A stretch of DNA of 64,000 bases, taken from positions 61,904,806 to 61,968,805 of the forward strand of contig NC_079202.1 in assembly GCF_026745355.1 (NCBI RefSeq). Direction: 5' to 3'. A program made the translations under genes and the position numbers. This document shows positions 11,610 through 23,670 of the stretch, piece by piece. The stretch is from Beta vulgaris subsp. vulgaris (Eukaryota > Streptophyta > Magnoliopsida > Caryophyllales > Amaranthaceae). The first letter of the stretch is position 1. Each line of letters opens with the position of its first letter. Under the pieces are notes generated by a model. The model made no database searches. It saw nothing but the letters and a program-made list of their open reading frames with translations, and was not told the origin of the DNA.

Positions 11610-14600
11610 TATACATGTATGACTAATGAAATATCCTAGTCTTGGCGTCCCAGTGATAGCTTTACGTATCATTCAGCATCGCTTCCTCATTCTTTATTTC
11701 TACAAATTCCATTTTCCAAGGAGTACCTAAAGTTTTATGGATTGGTGCTATATAAAGAGTTAGAATCTTATCAAACTCTATCTAAGCTTTTTTGGTTTCT
11801 CTTTTCCCATAATACAATATTTTCAAGTTTTCCGTACTTAGAACTAAGAACATAAAGAAATCTTGTTCTCCCAACTTTTTGTTAAAATCAGCTTTTCCTT
11901 TCTTTTCTGCTAAGCTAACATCAATCAGTGCATCCTCCAACCACCTTAGGCAAGACAATATTTCATCATTAACCACAGCATGAATCAAGTACTAGTGACT
12001 AGTGAGAAACAACATATCTTACATTACATGAATGTGACCTTTTCCTTGTTCTTGACAATAACACTTGTAATACACACAATCAAAGACTTGAGAGCAAATA
12101 ACAAACGGAGTACGAGGAAACTTACAATATTGTTAGGCTGTAGAATAAGATTGCCTCTGGCTCTTCCAGTGTCAGCCAAATTACTAACGAGTGTAATGCT
12201 ATAGCATTAGCAAGCACCATGTTTGAGATTATTCAAATGTGGTTACAGATACAGAAGTAGGATTCTCACATATCAAGTTTGAAGGCTGTTTAGGGCCAGT
12301 GCAGCAGTGCTCCACGTCTGGAGATCTGGGTTTTGGGAGGGCCTCATTCACCACGATTCCGGCCTGATCAATAACTTGGATAAGAGATTTAAGTCGGTAA
12401 TGGGAACTATTCTTCCAGCTAGTTGAACAGTATGAGGACTAACTCTGAGAAAAATTCGGCAGGCTCATTGAGAGAAATTATTTTGCCAAGGGTCTTCCAC
12501 CTTACTGTTCCCGAGAACTGAAATCTTCATACGTACCTAATCCATAAGGACCATAAGAAAGAGGAGCTTGAACTAGTTAGTGGGAAAGATCCAGAGTAAA
12601 TCTGCAGAATGATAATAAATTGTCAGAGGAAACTCGATTCAGAACAGCGGATAGTCTTCTAGCTATATTAGCAGGATCGAAAACAAGTTTAGTTATTCAG
12701 AAGATGTCGAGGCCATCCTAAGATCAATAAGAGAGGGAAAAAAGGCTTCATGACACTGAGTAGGAAAAAGCAGCACCATTTCAGAACACAGTAGACCTTT
12801 GAATTTCTTTTTCTAACAATGAAGTTCAGAATATTAGCGGGTAGGCAGTAACACACTAATATCAACATAATCAAAGTCGCATATGCCGAGGAGATCACCA
12901 TCATGATTCGTACATACATTGCACCAGAATGTTTTGTGCAACTGCATTAAAGCCTACAATGAGTTTGGAAAATAGATGATATAGGAATTCTATTTGGATT
13001 AGAGTGCGAGGGAACTGATTCTTTTTGCGCCTAGAGAAGTTGATCATTTCAATTCATCTGATTAACACAATAGAAGATTTCAGTGAAGCTAATTAGCACA
13101 GCATGTTCCATCACAACAAGAACTAAGCAGCTAGCATATGATGGTGCATCATAATAACATAGTGTCAACACTTAGGTCCTCCGTCATAGCTTGGATACAT
13201 ACAGTGCTCCTCTTACAACAGTCCGAAACTTGACTCACAACTTCTTGAAAGGCAGAATCGATGTTGAGTCAACACCCTTGTACTTAGGTTGATGCAGGAC
13301 CCTTCTGAAGAAGCATAAAAACCTTTCCCTCTGATTTCGCCCAACAATAATGGAAGCAATTTAACAAAGAGATATATATTTGATGATTAGGATCCCATTA
13401 AAACCCCACATCCCTCATGAATCAAAGCCAAGTATTTTCTTCCACTCTCAGCTCCAAAGCAACAAACTAGATTTCAGCATTAGTACATAAAGAGGAAACA
13501 ACAAAACCTTTCCTTTACCGATCAGAAGGTTGTGCCATTTATAGCCAGCTAATTTCCGAATGAAAGAAATCGTCAAATCGCTACAAAGGCATCCCCATTT
13601 CCTAACACTCGTTTTTAAGATACCTAATGCACCATATCGCCGAGGGGAGGGGGGTGGATTTCTCAACTCAGCATAACTATCCCGACCCCTTTGTAGTGTG
13701 CCCTCCACCAGTAAACCTTGCTTGAAACCTTATCATATACAAGCTCATTGATAAGTCCTAGCACTAACAGAATTCTTGGCTTATTGATCATACTCGTTAT
13801 GGATGATCACTAGTTTATCACCATGTAATAAAATAAGTGAAGGAATGTCGAAATAAGTAAAGATAAGTTCAAATAATACATAAGCTCTGACATTTTATAA
13901 AACAAGTTCATATAAGTCAAATAAATTCTGATGAACTTCAATATAAGCCAAAATAAGTTGGATAGAAGTATAGAACACACCTAAGTCATTCCAAAGCCTC
14001 CATAATCTCCCGAGCATACCTAGAACTAGGTGCACCCTCTCACATCTTTTTGCACATTATATGTTTGTTCATTTGAGCAAGATCTAAGACAAATGCGCCA
14101 AAAATGTGCTTGAGAGCACATAGTTCTAGATGCTCCCGAGAGCACCTAAGAATTTGCAAAGTCATTTAGGTTCACCCTCTCTGACATTCACGTATTACTA
14201 ACGCAACACCACTAAAGTCCATTATAAAGATACGAAAACCATCTATTGATTTCTGAAACTAAAATTACTTCCATTGATTGGAAGTCATACTATCTAACTA
14301 AATCAAGTAAAATCCAACCATTGCCCTAACGAAAATCAGACATTACGATTAGGGTTAGGTTTTAGCATAAGTTTTAACAAATTTCTCATTTAAAAATCAT
14401 CATTTGCTGCTTGTTATTAGGTGATTGTGGAAGTTTAGCCAAATAACTGAAATTTCAAACTTCTAACAACAACAACAAAAAAAAAGGCGGCAAAATCATA
14501 GCAGAGTAACAAATCGCAAATTTACAATCACACTTAGACAAAACTTGAAATAAAGAAAGATAAAATCGAGGAACAACAATAATATAACCTAATTCAAGAA

Positions 14601-14824
14601 TTAGACGCAAAAACTATGCATAATTTATTATCAACACCATGAATTCTGACCAGCAAAATTCAACCAAAAAAAAAAAGACGATTATGAATTTTCAAATGTA
14701 AGAATAATACGTAAACAAGAATATGAAAAACTGGAGAATTTAACATTTATTAATCGATAAATACGGTACCGTTTGACCGTCTGCGATCGATGTTGAAGAT
14801 GATCCATCAGACCATCATAAGCTT
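11610..14824. other. Unresolved low-repeat region, possible decayed gene or noncoding transcript
   Basis: Composition here is closer to the genic parts of the window and few transposon ends are visible. On the minus strand, short exon-like segments with plausible donors can be seen. One is an open stretch at about 12185-12130 ending AACAATATT|GTAAGTTTCC. Another is an open stretch at about 11970-11850 containing WLEDALIDVSLAEKKGKADF. A third, at about 13705-13450, contains RNPPPSPRRYGALGILK. I could not join them into one reading frame and recognise no family, so no gene is called. A remnant gene, a gene with very short exons, or chance are all possible. Confidence 0.3.
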
Positions 14825-15005
14825 CTAACCAACCAAGTGGTCTTGATATAGTAGTTGCTCACTTTACTTAATCAATTGATCAGGGTTCGATACTCGATCT
14901 TTGTGAAAGAAAAAATAGATTCTTGGCTAGCCTTCTATCCTTAAGTGGAGCACTCGAGACGAGGAGATTAGTCATTACTATCGGGCCGAGTTAAAAAAAA
15001 GAAAA
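14825..15005 (+). mobile_element. tRNA-derived SINE
   Basis: Box A-like AACCAACCAAGTGGTC lies near the start and box B-like GGGTTCGATACTC near 14883. The right end has an A-rich tail, AAAAAAAAGAAAAAA. Short AAGCTT duplications flank it at 14819-14824 and 15006-15011. Confidence 0.75.
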
Positions 15006-15286
15006 AAGCTTTTAGACTTTTTTTTCTTTTTTTGTAAGACTTGAAACCAGAGAAAAAAGAAAGTGCTATAATGGGCCACATAAAACTGGGCCAAATTTTA
15101 CTGATTGGATTCACAGGCCCAAAAAAGGAAAATCACAACATTGAAGGTTTTGGACTTCTGGTGCAAGTACATAAACTGTGAATTTGTGACTAGCTTGTTT
15201 TAAAACTAGTTGTTTGATTGGGATATGCTATATGTTGTTAGATGAAAGTAATTGCAATATATACCTCCATTTAACAATACATGCAT

Positions 15287-15500
15287 TGCTTCCGTTTTTT
15301 TACATGTTACACTTTCTATTTCAGAAAGTTTAAAATTAAATGTTATACTTTCATTTTGGATAATAACTTCTTTCTATCTCTCTCCTATCACATGTTCACA
15401 TGGGAGTCTTTTGCTTTCTTTCTCTCTATCTCTCTGCTCTCCAAAAATTGCCTACAAATTCGTGATTTAAAAGTGTAACATGTAAAAGAAACCGATAAAG
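15287..15500. mobile_element. Stowaway-like MITE (~214 bp)
   Basis: The left end GCTTCCGTTTTTTTACATG and the right end CATGTAAAAGAAACCGATAAAG are inverted, with TA after the right end. The inverted match continues into TTACACTTT/AAAGTGTAA. The left boundary is approximate because its terminal bases have diverged. Confidence 0.75.
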
Positions 15501-15795
15501 TACTACTTTTATATAGCACATAAATCAAGGTTCAGGAGAAAGAGGGTTGTGATTGCAAATCTAATCCATGTGTTTATGTTTAAAAGTAGGGGATGTATTG
15601 TGAAACATTCAAAGAGAAAAATGATGCATGTATTGTAACATGGAGTTAGTACTTCATTTATTTATGTATAACAGTATAAGTATCACATTTTTTATACTTA
15701 TACATTTAATAATCATTATAACTTATCACGTTAAATTACATGTCATAAACTCATAATAAATGTTCAATTCTTTCTGGAACGGAGTGAGTATTTTA

Positions 15796-15953
15796 GGGCC
15801 CGTTCGTTATCGTTTTTTGTTTTCAGTTTTCAGTTTTCAAAATCATCATGTTCCCAATAAGTTTGACTAAGTTTTTATTCATTATACGGGTATCATATGA
15901 CTTTGAAAATCAAAAAACCAAAAAACAGAAAACCATAGTAATACCGAACAGGC
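15796..15953. mobile_element. Tourist-like MITE (~158 bp)
   Basis: The left end GGGCCCGTTCGTTATCG and the right end ATACCGAACAGGC are inverted, flanked on both sides by TTTA, which contains the TTA target. The interior has matching GTTTTC and GAAAAC blocks. Confidence 0.7.
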
Positions 15954-17126
15954 TTTAGTTATTTTCCTGTTTAATCTTTCATTTGGCTCAACTCACAGCT
16001 CTTATACGGTTATACCATATCAAATTTCAATTCATTATGACCCACATTAAAAAAGAGCTGATCGCCTGATCACGTACAAGACCAGTAAAGTTTAGACTCA
16101 ATATTCCACTGCTTTAATTTACATGTTAGTCATTGTTTCTTTATTCTTTCATATAAGACAACTAACATGTGCCTTTCTTGTTGGAGTACCTTTAATACAA
16201 ACTTAAGAGTAACTAATAATATATGGACGTCTCATTATGAAAGATTAAGATTTCTATTTAAGAAGAAAAGTGCAAAAGGCATTAGACATTTACGACTACT
16301 GTTTGTCAAGCTTGTTGGATGATTGGAGCATGGTCTAGTATTTAGCTTTAAACATTATGGTTATTTAGCAAGTTCATTTTGTAAAAGAAGCTGCTTTTAT
16401 AGGTGAGTAACAAGAAGTATTTTATTCGTTTTGAATCCCGTATGGATTAATTAAGTCTGGTTATATAAACAAGGTTGTATGGAACTAGAGGGAAAGAGTA
16501 GGGAGGATCCCAACTTTACTAGATTTCGAAGTGTCTTTAACGTATAATTTTGAGATGATGTATGCGAACTTTTATTATTAGACGACAAAGTAATAATTGG
16601 CTAAAAAACAAAAGAAAGAACCAGATCGTAAATGGAAAATGGTATCCCAGCAAATACACAGATAAATTAAAGGAGCCTTTTGAAGGGAAAAAAAAGGGTG
16701 AATGAAGAAACTCACTTGGTATTTCTTACCTTTAAATCACATCAAACACAGAAAGATATGATTTATAGTTTTTGCAGCCATTTCTTGTCAAATAAGTGAT
16801 ATGCTTTATACTTTAACTAAAAGATAAACCATTGATTGAAAGATTGAATATTTATCATGGGATTATTTTCTCGTAGCTAGTTCTTGCATAGCTAGTTTCC
16901 AAACGAAAGGATCATATAATTATAACTTACAAGTTACAACCAAAGATGCTTAAACACCTATCATCAACCATAAAGTTTATTGCATTATTTACAACTAACA
17001 TACGCTGGCTGCTGGACTGTGGGAACAAACTAGGCAGGGCCGATGCGGGTGCCACATTAATTAGGCTAGGCCTAAAACGGGTCAAGGAGAAGTAGTGTCA
17101 TGTAGCCATGTAGGGCTCATGTCACG
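15954..17126. other. AT-rich intergenic region
   Basis: No gene, RNA gene or clear transposon end was found. ORFs are short and without motifs. Confidence 0.5.
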
Positions 17127-17591
17127 TTTTCAAAAGAGGAGTCCATAAACTGTTCAACTCACGTCATGTCTCATGTGATCGTGTCAATAAGCCCATGTAC
17201 CGTCTGATCAAACGGACGTGTTATGTCGACGGACTTTCTTTAAAATTTTGTTTCGGTTAAAGATGAGCATACCGACTCATCATGCGAATGCCAAATTTTC
17301 AAAAGTGGAGTCCATGAACCATTCAACTTACTTTTTTTTCGTGTGATCATGTCGATAAGCCCTTGCACCGTCTAACCAAATGGACACGTTATGTCGATAG
17401 GCTCCCTTACGATTTTGTTTTTAAAATGAGCATATCGTCCCATCATGCTAATGCCAAATTTTCAAAAGAGGAGTCCATGGACCGTTCAACTCATGTTTTT
17501 TCTCGTGTCAATAAGCCCATGCACCGTTTGACCAAACAGACATGTTATGTTGATGGGCTCCCATTAAGATTATTTTTCAGTTAAAAATAAG
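17127..17591 (+). repeat. ~165-bp tandem repeat, about three copies
   Basis: Units start with TTTTCAAAAG(A/T)GGAGTCCAT at 17127, 17296 and 17459. They share AAGCCCATG(C/T)ACCGTCTGA, GACACGTTATGTCGA and ATGAGCATACCGACCCATCA-like blocks. The third unit is broken by a hAT-like insertion at 17592. Its remainder resumes at 18211-18250 with AAGCATACCGGCCCATCAGG. Confidence 0.85.
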
Positions 17592-18210
17592 TAGAGAGGG
17601 TCACTGGTGCGGTTTGGGTGGACTGGTACGCGGGCCCTAGTAGGCCAGACTAATATTTCACGGCCCACGATCGGACCGTGAAATTCACGATTTGGACGGG
17701 CTGGTCCACGGGCTGAAAAATCTTGGCCTACATCAGTCTATTACCGGTTTTCATGGTTCGAAAAGCGGTTCTGGCGGGCCAACATGAGAATTTTTTTAAA
17801 AAATTATTTAATCATTGGAATCATTTATTGTTGTTACATAAAACCTTTAAAATTAATTAAATATATACAATTATTAATATTAATGAATATTTTGTTATTT
17901 TTTAATTTGATTGAATTATAATATATGAAATTTGATTAAAATATATACAATTTGATTAGAATGTACACAATTTGGTTGAATAATTACTTGGGTTGTGCTT
18001 GTCCGGTTCATTGGTCAGGCTAGACCGATTTCCTGGAGCGGGCTTAGCGGTTTTATTAGTGGGCTTTCGTGGGTTGGGCTCAAAAAAACACCCACCAATT
18101 TCACGGTTCGAGCTGGACTAGAACAAACTTTTCGTGGGCTCAACTCACACAATTCGAGAGACAGGTTGGACTGGATGGGTGGATTAGTCCGTACTGGTGG
18201 ACCATCTCTA
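17592..18210. mobile_element. hAT-like element with perfect 8-bp target duplication (~619 bp)
   Basis: AAAATAAG is present on both sides, at 17584-17591 and 18211-18218. The ends TAGAGAGGGTCACTGGTGCGG and CTGGTGGACCATCTCTA are imperfect inverted repeats, followed inside by GGGCC/GGCCC-rich subterminal repeats. No transposase is encoded, so it is non-autonomous. It has inserted into the third unit of the tandem array. Confidence 0.88.
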
Positions 18211-18623
18211 AAAATAAGCATACCGGCCCATCAGGCTAATTCCAAATTTGAAATTAGTGACTATATATAGCCAATAATAGCCTATAGCCTGCTAATGTGC
18301 CTTTCCAGCCATGCCGAGTTAGGGTGCGTTCTCTTCACCTTAAAAAATTAACTTTTAGATCCAATAAGTTCAGTTCAGTTCAGATAAGTTTCAATCAGGT
18401 CCAATCAGGGCAATAAGGTCCACTCAAGTCTAATAAGATCCAATAAGTTCCAATATAATCAGGTGCAATAAGTTTCAATCAGGTCTAATAAGGTCCAATA
18501 AGTTTCAATCAGGTGCAATAAGTTCCAATTAGGTCCAATAAGATCCAATAAGTTTTAATAAGATTTAAATAGTCAATGATCAATAAACATTTGTATTATT
18601 GTCCATTATTTTATTATGTGAAA

Positions 18624-19589
18624 GTATTGGGTCAGACCGTCTGACCAAATACTTACTGTCAGACGGGCTGACCCAAATGAAAAAAAAAAAATTCTGGCTC
18701 CAAAACGACAACGTTGGCGTTTTTGTTGGTCTCAATTTCGATTTCAGTTTCTGTGGGTCGTTCAGCTTTGGAGATTGAAATCTCCATTGGAGTGCTTATT
18801 TTCTTCGCGAAAGTTGCTTTGCTGAATATGGCGGAATTGAAGTATCCGAGATGATGCAGAGTATCAGAGAGAGAGAAACAAGTAAAATCGCATGAGAAGG
18901 GAAGAGAAAGAAATCAAATTTTTTATGATTTTGGGAATTTGAAGGAAGCCGAAATTTACAGTTATAGTTTTAAAATCTTGATGAAATTGAAACAAAATTG
19001 AGACAAAAATAAAGAGGAGAGAGAAAATGGAGGAAAGTGAAGTAAAAAGAAAGCGTATCTGTACTCCCAAGTCTGGAAACCAGATTTGTAGAGAAGAAAG
19101 TGCAAATTACTCTTAAAGGTATTATTTTTCATTTTCACTTGTTTTTCATTCATTTGGTCTTTTGTTTTCTTTCAGTTGGACTTTGTTTTCTTTCAGTTGG
19201 ACTTTCTTTTCTTTCAGTTAGACTTTCTTTTCTTTCAGTTGGACTTTATTTTCTTTCAGTTGGACTTTATTTTCTTTCAGTTGGACCAACTGAAAGAAAT
19301 AATGGGCCAACTGAAAGAAATAATGGACTAACTGAAACAAAATGAAGACTACCTGAAGAAAAATGTAGACTACCTGAAAAAGAATAAAGACCAACTGAAA
19401 CCCAAGTAAGTCTAACTGAAGCACAAAAACCCACTAAAAAACAAAGAAGACTAATTGAAAACAAAATGGAGACTACCTGAAAAAAAATTGGAACCACCTG
19501 AAAAAAAAATGAAGACTACCTGAAAAAAAATTGGAACCACCTGAAAGTCGTCCGACCAAGATTATGGTCGGACGAGTCCGACACAATAC
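18624..19589. mobile_element. Nested terminal-inverted-repeat element (~966 bp)
   Basis: The left end GTATTGGGTCAGACCGTCTG and the right end CGGACGAGTCCGACACAATAC are imperfect inverted repeats. Just inside each end there is a second inverted copy: GTCAGACGGGCTGACCCA on the left and GTCGTCCGACC on the right. This double-ended design suggests a Mutator-like element, but no target duplication was convincing. It carries the inverted minisatellite at 19160-19540. Confidence 0.6.
19160..19540. repeat. Minisatellite in two opposed orientations
   Basis: About six copies of a ~20-bp unit, TTTTCTTTCAGTTGGACTTT, run left to right. From 19286 the array continues as the reverse complement, with CCAACTGAAAGAAATAATGG units that grade into ACTACCTGAAAAAAAATTGG units. 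The switch point is a palindrome with 14-base arms around one base, at about 19272-19300. The ORFs in this region are only translations of the repeat. Confidence 0.9.
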
Positions 19590-20351
19590 GTTCTCTTTTA
19601 TTATTCATATCACTATTAGTTGATTATGTTACTATTAGAATTTTAATTAAAGTACCACAATGATTATATCGTATTATACTTGTATTATTGTCTATTATTT
19701 TATTATTCATATTACTATTAGTTGATTATGTTATTATTAAAAAAAATTGAATTAAACTACCACAATGTATAGTATTATACTTGTATTATTGTATTATTTT
19801 ATTATTTATATTACTATTAACAAGACTATTAGATATATTAGTGGTCAAAATTGTATATAGGCAAGTATATAAATTGTTTTTTTTTTTTGTTAAATTGTTT
19901 ATTGTAAGAGATAATTAATAGTAATTATTTGTTAAAAGGGCAAATTTGAATAATAATTATTTCATAATAAATTTTGAGGGATAGTACGTTAGGGGTAATA
20001 TTTATGTTATAACTCATCAATTTTTTTTGTCTAATTAGGTCAAATAAGTTTCAATTAGGTCCAATAAGGTCTAATAAGTTTTAATAAGGTCCAATAAGTT
20101 TCAATCAGGTCCAATAATGATCTAATAAGTTCCAATCAGGTCTAATATGTTCCAACAAGGTTCAATCAAGACCAATAAGTTGAATCAGGTCCAATCAGTT
20201 CTACTAAATTCAGTTCAGGTCCAATAAGTTAAGTTCAGATAAATTCAGGATTATTCAGGTGAAGAGAACGCACCCTTAATAACAGGCTCAGGTAAAGCCA
20301 AATAGCTTGTGCCAGGCTGCTAACCATGGACGGCTCGAGCCGTCATATTTT

Positions 20352-20537
20352 GAAAGCTATGTTGCAGAAAAGACTATTCATCAACCTGAAAATTATTACC
20401 CGAAAATCCAAATAGATACATTCATCGGATAATACCTCGATAGTGAAAGCTATGCTGCAAAAAAGACTATTCATCAACTTGAAAACTATTGCCCCAAAAT
20501 CTAAATGGATACATTCATTGATTCATCCGATAATAGT
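20352..20537 (+). repeat. 93-bp tandem duplication
   Basis: Two adjacent copies start GAAAGCTATG(T/C)TGCA at 20352 and 20445 and share AAGACTATTCATCAAC. The second has a short insertion near its end. Confidence 0.9.
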
Positions 20538-20639
20538 ATGATACCTAAATAACAAGGACGTATGTAATCCCCTCTCTCGTACGTTGTATACTTGTATGGC
20601 TTATACGTTCACACGTATCGAATTAGACAAAATCGTTAG

Positions 20640-21428
20640 TTAATCAAGTATCAGTCTCATATTGATGATATGAATAACTACTGTGAATTTTACGTTACTT
20701 TTGAATGTGACAAATATGGCATCAATTACAAAAGAGATCGTCTTTGATTTTCCCCTGAGATCTTTAAAATGCGGCTATCGAAGTGGAGAGTTAGCCCTCG
20801 ATCTTTTGAATTTATAGAATTGAACGGTGTTAATTATGACTTGAAATCTTGTGAATGGCATAAGGCTAACTTTGAATGCAGATATCTCCCAATCTATAAA
20901 TGGTTTTGATGTGATTCAAATTGGAGGTGATAGCTTGTTCAAAGAGCTTTCCAACGATAGGTCATATGCCTAATTTCGCTGAGAAACGAGAAAGTTATGA
21001 CTGTTTTACGAAAAACTGGTGAAACTGTTTCGTCCCGGGCCCGACCGGGCGGATTTCGCCCGACCCTGTCGGGCGGTGCGCGGTTTTGCGCGCTGAACGC
21101 GTTTTTCGATATATTTTTCGTTTTAAAGTTATCTTTTAGGGTTTGTACGGGGTTTCTTATATCATAAAAGGGTTTCCTAGTGTTCATTATTATTGACACA
21201 ACTTATGAAACACTTTTAGCCTCTAGATTTATGACTCCTTGTATTATTCTCTCTGATTTTCTCCAATATAGTGAAGAAGCTCTAATCCCCCACCTGTGGA
21301 TGTAGGTCAAATTTGACTGAACCACGTAAATCCTTATGTTATTAGTTTGTTCATCTTGATTATTTTCTCACCCTTATTATTTCATTGATTTTATGTTCCG
21401 CATTAATCAAACTACAACACCCTATTTC
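20640..21428 (+). mobile_element. LTR-like fragment, probably Ty1/copia solo or truncated LTR
   Basis: The right part contains the sequence style common at the 3' end of plant copia LTRs: CCCACCTGTGGATGTAGG, then GAACCACGTAAATCCTTATG, ending ACTACAACA. A GC-rich block at 21025-21110 (CGGGCCCGACCGGGCGGATT) and pyrimidine-rich stretches fit an LTR U3/R layout. No internal coding region, primer-binding site or second LTR is present. The left limit is uncertain. Confidence 0.55.
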
Positions 21429-21703
21429 CTAACAAACGGGATATTGAAGTAAACTAAATTGAGAGAAACTAAACGACTGAGAGTAGTGCAACTAAACTGA
21501 ACTTAATTGAGCTAAAATAAACTGAAAATAAGTACAAAAGAACACAACCTTATCGCCTTCACTTATATTTTAAACTTAAAAAAAATTGATTGTCGTAAGC
21601 CCTTATACTATGTATTATTGGTTTTATTGTTTATGGTATCTTACTAAAGTTGAGAATTTCATTACTGCTCAAGTTTCTCTAATTAAGGGATATTACTACT
21701 AAA

Positions 21704-22278
21704 TGGAGATGGACATGGACCCAAGCCACGTCAACACCCAGTTGAATCCGACCTATTTGAAGAGTACGGGTCTAAAATATTGAGACTTATTGGGTTTGGA
21801 TCGAATATGTTTCTATGTGGTAAAATTCAAATTTGAGTTCGGGTCTCATGAATAATTTCAGAATTTCAGACCTAGGCCCACCGTCCTGTAGATACATTTT
21901 CGGTTTTACATATTAAATATATGCATTATATATGATACAAAATATATAAAGTAGTTATAAAACTTTTTACCACTCAAGTCAACTTGTTGTGAATAATGTT
22001 TTACTTTTAAATATTTATACAAGAATTAAGTTATTATTTTGTTCTTTTCTCATTTTATAACTAAAAAAACAGTTTTTAAAAAATCGCAGGTTAAAAAAAC
22101 AATCCTAATAAACCTAAGACCCATTTTGAACCCAGGATTCGCCGGATCCATTGATATGTATATAGGTCCGGGTTTTAGACCCTGTGAGTTCGGGGGAGTC
22201 TGGATCTAAATCCGAATTTGTGGTCTTGGATCTAGGTCTAGCGGGACCCATCCCAGAACCTACCCATGACCATCCCTA
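21704..22278. mobile_element. hAT-like element (~575 bp)
   Basis: The left end TGGAGATGGACATGGACCC and the right end GGGTAGG-type sequence finishing CATGACCATCCCTA are inverted. Eight-base flanks CTACTAAA and CTGCTAAA differ by one base. The subterminal regions are full of GACCC/GGGTC words. Non-coding. Confidence 0.75.
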
Positions 22279-22422
22279 CTGCTAAAGTTTTATTCAAGTT
22301 AGAATGAAGATTGAAGAAGAATATTTTCCCTCATCTGATGACTAAAGGTGATTTGTTTTGAGTTGATTGGATTTTATCTAATTAAAGAATTTTACTTTTT
22401 AAATTACTAGCCGAGAGATTTA

Positions 22423-22815
22423 GGACATGTTTAGCAATAGATTTTTAGGTAATTTTTAGTGTTTGGACTAAGTCAAAACTCTAATAATAATGGTAAAAAG
22501 TTGTGTTTTGTGAGGTATTGTTTGGAGTAGTTTTTAGTGGTTGAACTAGTGTTTAAAAGAAGCTATAAATATTAGCTTTTATGGTACAACATGTAGCTTT
22601 TGGAGTAGTTTTTGAAGATTGAATATAGTTTTTTTTTTTGTTATTTTCTTAAACTTCAGTTTACCGAACACTAATTATCAAAAAAGCTAAATTCACAGTC
22701 AAATTATAACAACTGATATCTATTAGCTGAGTGATGACAACTAGTACAATAACTGCCAACTACTTCTAAAAAAGCTAACCGCTATCACAACAGCTACTTC
22801 TGCTGAACATGTCTT
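22423..22815. mobile_element. hAT-like MITE, copy C of the three-copy family
   Basis: The ends GGACATGTTTAGCAATAG and CTGCTGAACATGTCTTTT are inverted, and the interior resembles the copies at 1156 and 62067, including a CTTCTGCTGAACATG-type end. Exact borders are approximate. Confidence 0.6.
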
Positions 22816-23087
22816 TTGTATCAGTAATCCCAAATATTAAAATGTTGTTGGATCAATCACAATATAAATTTTAAGATGCCAACTTTGTAAATTTTGACTA
22901 TATAGATATTTTAAAAAATATATAACTATGTTGCATAAGAGAGAATGTGATTCATAGTGTCATAACCTTAATTTAAGTCATACTTGGAGAATTTTATTGA
23001 AAGAAAAGCCTTGATCTTTATTTTCTTCATAAATGACACAAAATTTAGAATGATACAAGTAAAATAAACATGATTATACAATAGATA

Positions 23088-23322
23088 CTCCCTCTGTTTC
23101 AAAATATAAGGCATTCATGTTTTACAAAAATTTACTTTGATCACAAATATCTTTCAAATACGATAAATAAAAATTACAAAAATTATACCGTTGGATTCGT
23201 CTTGAAAAATATTATAATAATATTATTTTTTGAAATTTTCTTTCAACATAAATTGAGAGTAATTAACGGTCAAAATTCGACCTCAAACATCGTACGTGTC
23301 TTATATTGCGAAAGGGAGGAAG
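23088..23322. mobile_element. Stowaway-like MITE (~235 bp)
   Basis: The left end CTCCCTCTGTTTCAAAATATA and the right end TATATTGCGAAAGGGAGGAAG are inverted, with TA at 23086-23087 and 23323-23324. Confidence 0.85.
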
Positions 23323-23670
23323 TAAATAAAAATAGTACAAAAGGAAGAGAATGGTTTTGCCAACTACCACTTGAGAATTCAGATCCAAGGAGCTAGCAAT
23401 TAGCATGATGGTCTTTTAAATCTGTGGTCACTCACTCCTTATGAATAATGACTTGCTATCCAACTTGTTACTTCATTAGGGTTAGTACTGAAAAAGTATG
23501 TCGGCGATTCTCACTTCTCATTTTGTCATTTTCAATTCGTTCGTGTAGCTTATTTCAGCAAGTTGAATTTAACCCTTAATTTCAACTAATTCATGAATTC
23601 TTAACCAAATCATTTATATATATGTTACAATTTTCATGTAATACCCCAATTATTATTGAAAATATTTATA

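Larger units (their letters stand above)
18322..20275. mobile_element. Tourist/Harbinger-like element (~1.95 kb), carrying a nested insertion
   Basis: Perfect 19-base terminal inverted repeats, GGGTGCGTTCTCTTCACCT and AGGTGAAGAGAACGCACCC, are flanked by TTA at 18319-18321 and 20276-20278. Both arms consist of degenerate CAATAAGGTCCAATAAGTTT-type words. The centre holds an independent element at 18624-19589. No coding capacity. Confidence 0.9.

Noticed and set aside
19100..19497. Repetitive ORFs with FLSVGL units on both strands
   Set aside because: They are only translations of the 20-bp minisatellite.
20640..21428. Complete copia retrotransposon
   Set aside because: Only an LTR-like segment is present. 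There is no gag-pol frame, primer-binding site or second LTR nearby.
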